DNA from: Diorhabda sublineata
Lineage: Eukaryota; Arthropoda; Insecta; Coleoptera; Chrysomelidae
DNA length: 64,000 nucleotides
Direction of reading: 5' to 3'
Assembly: GCF_026230105.1 (NCBI RefSeq)
Contig: NC_079478.1
Span: 15,143,653-15,207,652, forward strand
A program made the translations under genes and the position numbers. Shown piece by piece: positions 56,440 to 64,000 of the stretch. The notes beneath the pieces are model-generated. The model did not search any database and was not told the DNA's origin. It was given only the letters and a program-made list of their open reading frames with translations. Each line of letters opens with the position of its first letter. Within the stretch, counting starts at the first letter, position 1.

Positions 56440-56850
56440 TAGATCTATTATGGAGGAAATAATAAGAAGATATTATTTCCAAATAGTGTAAAATATAAGC
56501 ATAAGGATATTTACAATTTTTTAAAGCACATATTATGCTTATTCCCACCATACAAAGGCAGCTTGATGGAAAAGTTAATATCCAATGAACTGAGCTCTTT
56601 TGACTCTATACACAAAGTTCAGTGTTTCTTCTAACAATTGACAAAAATACGCGTTTGTCCCCGCGGTTAACTCTAAAACCGTTTCCCACAATGCCATTTT
56701 TTACTCTGGAAACCGTATGTATTCGTGGGGATTGACATTACGTTGAAATGGCTAATGAGGCAAAGCATTGTAACGCGGTTAGGTTAATTTTTCTGCAACA
56801 ATAGCGCATGAAGTCTGTATGAAAAACCTCTATCAATAACTCGCACTGGA
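56440..56850. other. no gene seen
   Basis: Includes the tail of the LINE copy and then non-coding sequence with a little more GC (CCCCGCGG at 56659-56666). Confidence 0.45.
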
Positions 56851-57060
56851 TTAGCCATTCCACATTCTCCGAAACACTATGTCTCTACTGGACTTGTAGA
56901 GAGAATTTACGCATTCGTCGCGGCACTCTGTTGTTCTTCGTCTTCGGTCTTCTTGCTTCCATGTCTGATAACTTCTGACAACAGTATTGAGTCTACTATA
57001 TATTTTACCAGCAATTTTTTGATCAGACAATTCAACTTGAAGACCAAATTCAATATCCCT
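56851..57060 (-). pseudogene. Tc1/Tc3-like transposase N-terminal HTH fragment
   Basis: From about 57060 the minus strand reads RDIEFGLQVELSDQKIAGKI, YSRLNTVVRSYQTWKQ and RRRTTECRDE. This matches a paired-like HTH of Tc-type transposases (I..L...LSYR.IA..I.R..STV.R..Q.W....R...RTT.REDR). The frame is open for 148 codons, but the part before residue 80 has no similarity that I can see and may be host sequence. The rest of the transposase is missing. Confidence 0.55.
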
Positions 57061-57064
57061 CGTT

Positions 57065-57895
57065 ACCTGTGTAATACTGCAAGAAGGAATCCAACCTTCT
57101 GTGCTTCTTGCATCCGTGGTGCTTTGCGTCACACCACTAGCACAATAATTCCAAACGGAAATGTCATGAAGGTTAAATATTGCTGGTTTAAGGACAAGAA
57201 GGAATACACCACTTCCAGTTCCATAGGTAATATAGGTAGAAGAAAATGTCTGAGCCGCAATATCTAGACAATTGGATATCTTAGAGTACATAAACATTCA
57301 AAGCTGGACAAGTTTATATCAAAATCTTGATTTTGATTTAATGCAGAATATGCGTAATAGAATTAGAAGCCTCATTTCTACTTGGGGTGGACCGACAAGA
57401 TATTAAATATTATTCTATTGTGAGCTTTTGTTGTATTGAATTCAATGGAATTTTGTTTGCTTTAAAGATATTTTTGAGAATGTTCCTGTTCTGTGAAAAT
57501 AAGCAATTAATTTCCTACAGATGAAAGAGAAGAACTGGAACAAAAGAATTTAGGAATTTTTGAAAATACTTATGGTCCTTCTTGATGGTTGTGTTAATAA
57601 AGAATAAATATACCAGCATAAAAGAAATCAGAGTCTTTAATATTTTCACTATTATGAATTTTTAAGGAAATTTGATAGTTCTAGGCAAAATGATTATTGG
57701 ACTATTGGAAATGTGTCAAAATAAAATATACCAATCACCAATACATACACAACCAATAGTTTTATTTTACATTTTCAGAAACTTTAATTAATTAATTATG
57801 AACTATTATATAAATTTACGACTAACAATGTACAAAATTGTTCACTAGTTACATTGACGAATCCATAAATAGTCATCAATTGGCATATCGTCAAA
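57065..57895. other. no gene seen
   Basis: AT-rich; short frames only. Confidence 0.5.
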
Positions 57896-57897
57896 CG

Positions 57898-58331
57898 ATT
57901 TAGCTTTGTTCCCGGTAGAAATCATGAACATGCTCATGTTCTTTCACCAGATTCACGCGCAATTTGAAATTGTGCGAATTAAGCACGTTCTCATTCCGAA
58001 CGTGTTCTTAATACGCCCAATGTATCCTCCGGCGAATGCGCTTTTGTTCTTCTTGCCATTTTTTTTATATTTACCAGAACCTTAACCCTAACCCATGTAT
58101 TTTTCTACGATCTTAAATAATTAAAAATCGTTGTAGTTGACTTTGTACAAAAATAAATCTTAATTATTCCATAAGGTGAAAATTTTTAGATTTTGTTCCC
58201 CTAGCTAGTTTGAACGTCAGATGTTCAGAACATATTCTATACAAAGTATGCGCATTTAAAACGTTCAGAATATATCCAGAATTTATTCGGAATTTGTTCA
58301 AACTAACCTACGCGAACAAAGCTAGAGGGGA
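57898..58331. repeat. nested inverted repeats, candidate MITE
   Basis: TAGCTTTGTTC at about 57901-57911 is inverted as GAACAAAGCTA at 58314-58324. Inside the right half, CCCCTAGCTAGTTTGAAC (58197-58214) pairs with GTTCAAACTA (58296-58305) and GCTAGAGGGG (58321-58330), interrupted by 15 bases. The middle has GAACATGCTCATGTTC and GAACGTGTTC-like strings. Ends and family are uncertain. Confidence 0.4.
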
Positions 58332-58564
58332 GGGATTTCTCTCAGTGAAGATAGTTGGAAGTAGGAGAATATATAGTCAGTCTTATTTGATCACTAGAAT
58401 TGAACTTATCTTAATGGTCACAATTCTATATAATTTTATACCTGAAGAAGTTTGATCAATTCATTTTTGGCAACTGAAGAACAATGATGGAACATGTTTT
58501 CTTCAACAAATGCGGTGCTTCTATCTTACTTTCGGAATCAAAATGTGTTAGCATAATATTGGCA

Positions 58565-59299
58565 TAAATGAATAACCGTCGCCTGAGAATCCTTTGCTAC
58601 GCAGATGACGCTATACTTATAGCTGAAAATGAAGACGATCTACAACGCCTCCTTCATAAATTTAACCTGACGGCACAGAGACTTAACATGCAAATCTCAT
58701 GCGAGAAAACACAAAGACCCAATAATATGCAAGTTGGTAGTAAATGAGCGCATTATAGAGCAAGTAATGAATTTCAACTACTTGGGCGTAGAAACAACGA
58801 ACAGCAGAAACATAACGGACGAGGTAGATAAGCAGATCAATAAAGCAACTAGAATATCGGGATATTTACGGGACATTATATGGAGAAATAAATATATGAG
58901 TATAGAAAGTAAGACGCGAATCTACAAGACCTGTATCATACCCATACTAACCTATGCCGCAGAAACAAGGGCAGACACAACACAAACAAAGAGATATTAC
59001 GAACAATAAAGGGTACCACACTCCACGATAGAATACCCAACACAGATACCTTAAGAGAACTGGGAGTACAAGATGTCGTTAGATGGGTAAGAGCAAGACG
59101 CCGACAATGGAGAGACCATGTAGAACGAATGGCTTCAGAACGGATTGCCAAATGGGCCAAAACAGAGAAACCAGACACAAGACGCCCAATCGGTAGGCCC
59201 CCAAAACGCTGGTACGATAGCTGGACATCGGCGTCACAAGAGGGCAGATGACAGACCTGACAGGACCTCGTCCTACTACAAGAAGAAGAAAAAGAAGAT
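58565..59299 (+). pseudogene. 5'-truncated LINE with YADD reverse-transcriptase box and A-rich tail
   Basis: Starts at LRILCYADDAILIAENEDDL (YADD at 58598-58609, the reverse transcriptase active site), LLHKFNLTAQRLNMQISCEK, frameshift, VVNERIIEQVMNFNYLGVET, DEVDKQINKATRISGYLRDI, IWRNKYMSIESKTRIYKTCI, IPILTYAAETRADTTQTK, frameshift, TLHDRIPNTDTLRELGVQDV, VRWVRARRRQWRDHVERMAS, RPIGRPPKRWYDSW. It ends with an AAGAAGAAGAAAAAGAAG tail near 59279-59297. All reverse-transcriptase parts before the YADD box and the endonuclease are missing, the normal outcome of incomplete reverse transcription. At least two frameshifts are present. Best-preserved LINE in the window. Confidence 0.9.
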
Positions 59300-60036
59300 A
59301 ATATTGGTCAGTTATTTTCCTTTTTTCTGAATAATCGATAAAGACTCAAAAACAGCTCGTTGGAATCCCAAAACACTACGTTCATGGCCTTACTGTTCAA
59401 AAAAGGCTTTTTTGCTTTAGTTTTCTAATTAATTAATGAAAACTCATATCATCATCATTAACATCATCAAGCCTTTCAATCCTTCGGATTATGGCTATCG
59501 CTTTCAGCGTTTTAAAATCCTTTTTTGAGGTGGATTACTCCTCGTATTCTATTTTTGTTTTCTTTATAGTTTATCGTATGTCTTGGCTGCTTTTGTTTCC
59601 ATTCCTTTCGGCTCTGGCATTTTGCTCTCCAGTTCTATATATTAAATGCTCTTATATCCTCCTTCATTTCGTTTCTCCAAGTCTGTCTCGGTCTGCCTCT
59701 TCTCCTTGGCCTCAATGAGGTGCATTGCGTTATTCTTTTGATCATTTCCGTTAGTTTTCTACTTATTATATGCACAGCCCAGTTGAGGCTTTGTGCTTTT
59801 TTTTTGTTTGCTAATAAATACTCAATAATGAATAAAACCTCGTTGGAATCCCAAAACACTACGTTCATGAGCTCACTGTCCAAAAACAGTTTTTTGCTTC
59901 AGCATAATATTGGCCAGTAATTTTCCTTTTCTCTAAATAATTAATAAAGACTCAATATTCAATGAAACCTCGTTTAAATCCCAAAGTACTACGCTCTTGA
60001 CCTTACTGTCCAAAAACAGCTTTTCTGCTTTCTTGT
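59300..60036. repeat. three diverged copies of a ~100-140 bp unit
   Basis: Unit features: AATATTGGTCAGTTATTTTC, AATAAAGACTCAA-type string, CGTTGGAATCCCAAAACACT, ACGTTCATGGCCTTACTGT and CAAAAACAGCTTTT. Copy 1 is 59299-59420, copy 2 (partial) 59818-59890, copy 3 about 59891-60035. Copies 2 and 3 are head-to-tail; a LINE fragment separates copy 1 from copy 2. Confidence 0.75.
59445..59815 (-). pseudogene. LINE 3' end inserted between repeat units
   Basis: On the minus strand: AQSLNWAVHI (L.W.GH tail), MIKRITQCT, RPRRRGRPRQTWRNEMKEDI, RAFNI, a stop, NWRAKCQSRKEWKQ (AR.R..W). GRPR.TW....K.DI and ..A.NR..W are the C-terminal blocks of LINE polyproteins. The 3' untranslated part follows, ending at a TGATGATG-type tail (read as CATCATCATT at 59452-59461 on the plus strand). 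The catalytic part is missing. This family differs from the one ending at 59.3 kb. Confidence 0.72.
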
Positions 60037-60039
60037 CGG

Positions 60040-61585
60040 AAGTTCCTTGGATGAAATTGCTTTGAATGAATTTTTGTTTCTTGGGTATAAGGAATGAACT
60101 ATTATATATTGACAATAAAATCACTTGGCTTATATTGGCAGACAGTCCAAGAAGCCAAGTGTTTGTATGGCCATTAAAGCAGAAAACTATTTAAAAATCA
60201 TTCTGTAGGACGAAGCAGTGTCAAAGTAATATTTATAGAACTCCAATGGAAACAAGTAGAAGTCTATTGAAAACGTTGCTTTATCCAGAAGTTTGAGTTG
60301 CTTCTATGTTCTCCTTGTTACAAAACTTTTGAAATAAAGACTTATCAAATACCTAATGCACGATATCTCCTAATGATCCATGAGTTCTTGGCCTTACATA
60401 GTAAATAGAGTGCGTTCGCAAACATATGTATGCATGCATCTAGGACAAGTATCAACAAGCCTTACACAAAGTTTCGACTTCTTGTTTTGAGGTTTGAGAA
60501 TGTATGAAAATGAACGGTTAAAAAGTAAACGTTTCTATGATATATGGTTTGACAATCAACGAAGTTCATTGTTTGTTTGACCATTAAAGCATAAAACACT
60601 CGAAACTATTTCTTTCACAATTAACCAACAATAAAAATAATTTTCTTTATATGAGTGGTAAATCTTTCAGATTTTTGTCAAATTTTGAAAGATGACATTA
60701 GAAACACGGACTAAATTAAAAATATCACTATAGCGAAAGTGTTGAAACGACACTCTTTCATCAAATCGTCGCGTATATCTGTGCATATTACTTAATCATA
60801 TTCTCTTGATTTCCATTCAATTCTCAAAAGGTTACAACATTCAGAAAATAACAACGAAATTATAAACTTATATAGATTGTCTTTTCAACCTAATGTTTCA
60901 AAATATCCTGCTACAAAAATCAGCTAATTATATCTATTCTGACATCGTAAAACATTAAATCAAATAAATAAAGTCTTATCGACTTTTCTAACCCCTACAT
61001 TTGAATACTGTATATATATTTGCCCTTGATAAAAGTTCTTCAAATAACCCTGACTAAAATAGCCGGAATAATAAAATCGATATATTCACAATATAACCGA
61101 ATCCGTATCACAGCTGTAACTTTCCACAAAGGTCGCTCAATACTTTCATAACCTAATATACATGTAGAAGATACATTGTAATTAACAATAACATTAGAAT
61201 GCCAGCTCTAAATTTGCGTTATTATAATTCATTACATTAGCCCAATAACATTTTTTCATTATTGTTTGTGTTCCCTTATGCAAGCTGTCGAATATTACAC
61301 TGCTATATCAATGTTTCCTTTAATACAATTTTTCTCTCCTAAAGGTTGACTCCGAATGTTCACACTACAGAGTGGTTGTGTCGGGATAATGGGTAACATA
61401 CACTACTAAGCCTTGTACTCTCAACCATCGTCTCAATTCTTTCTTCTCTTTTCTTCTTGTCGAAGTCTCTCGTTCGACACGGCAGATGGAACCAAGTAAG
61501 GGCTGATGGGCACTAGGCTATACAGATCTAACCACTACTTGTCATAGAGTCAGAGTTATTAACTCTCTCCTGATGCCTTTTTTGG
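60040..61585. other. no gene seen
   Basis: AT-rich up to about 61300, then mixed sequence. A weak string KVLQITLTKIAGIIKS near 61032-61080 could be a jockey-type tail but is too short to call. Confidence 0.45.
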
Positions 61586-61589
61586 TGTA

Positions 61590-62900
61590 AGGCTTGTTGG
61601 GCTCACTTTTACACAGCTGTTTCTATTGTTTCGGCTCCTGCATCTTTTGTTTTATTTCTGCCATCTCGTTCCTCATTTTTCCTATGCCCTCTTTTTTTCT
61701 TCTGTTTAGCTCGGTCTTCCTTTTTTTTATTTTTGCATACTCTTTTCACAGAAACTCTTCTGCGCATGCTTCAATCATCATGACTTCTCACACACAGATA
61801 GATGTTGATGAGATCTATTGAAAAAAGTTATCCATGGGTCGATATATGTCAGTCTTCCTGAGATAATGACCACTTCCGGTATCCCCGGAAGTAAATATTT
61901 CCGCATAAAATAAATATGATAAATCGATTTCTTGTAATATCGATATAATTGTCGAGGGGTGGCTTGTCATACTCTTACCGTTCGTGCTTTCGTATTAATC
62001 GTTCTTCTCGATTATTGTCATTACGTGGCCTCACTTTTCCACAGTTATTTCCATTGCTTCAATTTCTGTATCTTTTTTTCTATTTCTGTTATCTTGTTCC
62101 TCATTTTCTCTATGCCCACTTTATTTCTTCTATCCAGCTCCTCCTCGGTCTTCCTTTTTTGTAAGTTTCTGCTTCCGTATTAATCGTTCTTCTCTCATTG
62201 ATTTTGTTTTGAATTGATTTCAAGTTCTATATTAGTGTCAATGTTTTCTATTCATATATTAATATGGATATGGCTGCTTTTTCATATATTTCAGTGTTTA
62301 TTTATTTTGGCACTATCATCTTCCAGTTGCTTTAGTCCTCTCGTTTATTCCTTGTTTCAATCTCCCATCCTATGTTATTGTCATACTAAGGTATTTGAAG
62401 ATTTCGACCTGTCCTATTCTAGTGTCTCTGTTATTTTCATTGTTGCAGCTTTTACCATATCTGCCGTTTATTGGTCTTATTCTGTTGCCTTTACTTGTTT
62501 CAGTTTCGGTGAAGCCTGTTGTATTTCTTTTGAACTTTTTTATCTTTTATTGTTTCTATTATTGTTACTTTTTCTATTCTCTTTGTTTTCCTCGTTTTTT
62601 AATAAGAATTCGATCATAAACATAAAAGACACAAAAGAAAATATAATAACAAACTGGGTGGAAAGGTGGAGACAATATTTCAGAGATCTTTTAGAGAAGA
62701 TCTTTTGTGTCTTTTATATCTTTGAGTGGATTATTATTATTATTACTTGTTTTTCTCGCATGCTTTATGGCTCCAAAGAATGGTTTCTAATTATCTTTGT
62801 AGGCGTTTGTTATCTTCTCTCCAAATTCTCGCCTTGCATTTTGTTTTTGTTCCTCAACTAATCTTTCAATTTCTGTCTTTTCTCTTTTGTATTTTTCGTA
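61590..62900 (-). pseudogene. rearranged LINE remnant
   Basis: On the minus strand, from high to low coordinate: ERLVEEQKQNARREFG-like and GAIKHARKT residues, PLKDIKDTK (the endonuclease-to-RT linker, 62700-62870); an inverted segment (next entry); GQVEIFKYLSMTIT and DGRLKQGINERTKATG (thumb region, 62330-62440); EERLIRKQK; KGRPRRSWIEEIKWA (C-terminal block, 62110-62165), with a second diverged copy of that C-terminal part at 61600-61745. The catalytic YADD domain between linker and thumb is missing. Stops are frequent. The long plus-strand frame here (215 codons) is the shadow of this element. Confidence 0.72.
62595..62700 (+). repeat. locally inverted LINE segment
   Basis: Inside the minus-strand LINE this segment reads on the plus strand IKDTKENIITNWVERWRQYF and RDLLEK, the linker just before the reverse transcriptase (LKD..GN.IT....I..RW.EYF..LL). 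The minus-strand neighbour ends at the same KDIKDTK words, so CATAAAAGACACAAAAGA and its inverse stand about 70 bp apart. This fits an inversion within the element. Confidence 0.7.
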
Positions 62901-62949
62901 GTCTGACTGTGGTTCACTTGTTGGGTGTTTCCTACATAATAAATAAATT

Positions 62950-64000
62950 TTTTTCATAGCGCCACTGGTAAATTAATATCTGTCATATGATCATTGCTGT
63001 TTGTCAAAATAGTTTAGCAGTTGGAATGCTGCATAAAATTGTTTTCCTCATTATAACCTAGTTTTTAGATTTTATTAGTTTTTTGAAATCAAAGAGTGAA
63101 ACATAATATTGTAACAAAAGTGACAAAAAACCGGAAGCTTACCTGTAATCAAAAACAAGTGTACAAGATAAACTATTAACTCAAACTGGCCACCACCTAT
63201 TGGGAGCTTTTTTTACTATACCCTACTACGAATACTTCCGTTTTCTGCTAGACTTCAGCATTTACAAGGTCAGATCATGATCTTATCGACCTAATCTTAC
63301 CCTGTTACTCCCTGGTCTTACCCCATATGTCAATATTTGTAAATTGGTTTTATTTAAGTTGAAACATTCAGTAATCTTCTTTGGTTTTAGGGTACAAGTA
63401 CCTTTGCCAATGTCAATGGCAGTATATTGTTCTAATCAAAACCATACAAGTATACTTTTTCTTTCTTTGCTCTATATTTCATTACTGATACAAATCATAT
63501 AAATACATATACTTTTCTCTATAATCCTATAGCCGATTCCTCAAGAGAGTTCATCCGCCTATACTTTAACTAGCCCGTCTGTCATCTCATATTCTCCACT
63601 CCAGTTTGTCCTAGAAACAATTGGAAGGCAACTTTATTATTTTTTGTGCTAAAAATATCCAAATCGGCTTGAATTTTTGCATTTATAACCAAAATGTCCA
63701 TTTTGATGAACAATTTGGTCTCGTCTGTTGACTAATGGAAATAAATGGAGTGAATTTTAAATGGGATCTACCAACAAAATAGAAGTTACTTTGTTGGCTC
63801 TATATTTTTGCCTACAGGATTCTATATCTAATTTACAAATTTGTCAGTTGACCATTACCTGTAGCAAGTTGCAAGTCGCTTACTCACGGTTTGTGTCTCT
63901 CGACTACTAGTGGCACTGGATTTTATTTTAAGCGATCTTTTGTCAAATGGTTGTGTATTGGAAGTAAATATTTGAGCAAATTGAAGAAATATATATATGT
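62950..64000. other. no gene seen
   Basis: AT-rich; short frames without motifs to the end of the window. Confidence 0.5.

Noticed and set aside
61594..61821. Hydrophobic plus-strand frame with signal-peptide-like start
   Set aside because: Antisense to LINE C-terminal sequence, duplicated at 62.0 kb.
62214..62861. Longest plus-strand frame of the window (215 codons, very hydrophobic)
   Set aside because: It is antisense to the LINE remnant; the minus strand gives GRPRRSW and VEIFKYL, and the hydrophobic residues are the complement of A-rich LINE coding.
1..64000. CRISPR arrays, rRNA, tRNA genes, bacterial operons or prophage
   Set aside because: No regularly spaced repeats, no rRNA or tRNA signatures and no ribosome-binding-site-led gene clusters; the sequence is eukaryotic in character.

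Overview
The window looks like a stretch of intron-poor, intergenic insect nuclear DNA. It is strongly AT-rich, has no bacterial-style operons, and no complete host gene can be read in it. Nearly everything recognisable is transposable-element debris of families typical of insects: mariner, Tc1, other IS630-type DDE elements, piggyBac, hAT, a Crypton tyrosine recombinase, a retroviral-type integrase of the KRBA2-like group, 5'-truncated LINEs, LTR-like fragments and several MITE or fold-back repeats. A short run of the arthropod telomere motif TTAGG (as CCTAA) at 51.43 kb fits an insect. The order cannot be fixed from the sequence alone.

Layout. 0-6.1 kb: a Tc1 HTH scrap, a mariner scrap, a TTAA-flanked piggyBac relic and, directly after it, a Crypton-like recombinase relic. 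6.2-8.7 kb: a candidate coiled-coil exon, a mariner scrap and a broken minus-strand exon that I recognise as golgin GM130 (GOLGA2), the only host-gene-like material found. 10.2-15.5 kb: a degenerate hammerhead-ribozyme-like hairpin, two mariners (one with clear TIRs and TA duplications) and an IS630-type transposase relic. 16-24 kb: an LTR-like repeat, then LINE, mariner, IS630 and hAT remnants. 24-32.7 kb: AT-rich DNA, then piggyBac, mariner, IS630 and hAT remnants, a LINE scrap, and a TIR-bounded mariner that lost its catalytic core but keeps the DNA-binding domain. 34.4-42.9 kb: an unusual cluster with one IS630-type element carrying terminal inverted repeats of about 250 bp or more, two core-less derivatives of the same family, an integrase relic, an ATCGATAC-rich repeat and a ~500-bp palindrome. 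43.7-51.5 kb: an IS630 relic, a second LTR-like copy, a complete-ended Tc1 element with a deleted core, a piggyBac cysteine-rich end, a LINE and a MITE. 56-62.9 kb: four LINE 3' ends in both orientations, a Tc1 HTH scrap and tandem repeats.

The genes do not work together as a pathway. All transposases inspected carry stops, frameshifts, deletions or lost catalytic residues, so the region is best read as a graveyard with non-autonomous derivatives. Those with intact ends could in principle be mobilised by enzymes made elsewhere. No rRNA, tRNA, CRISPR array or ordinary operon was found. All homology calls come from reading translated motifs against remembered family consensus; no search was run.
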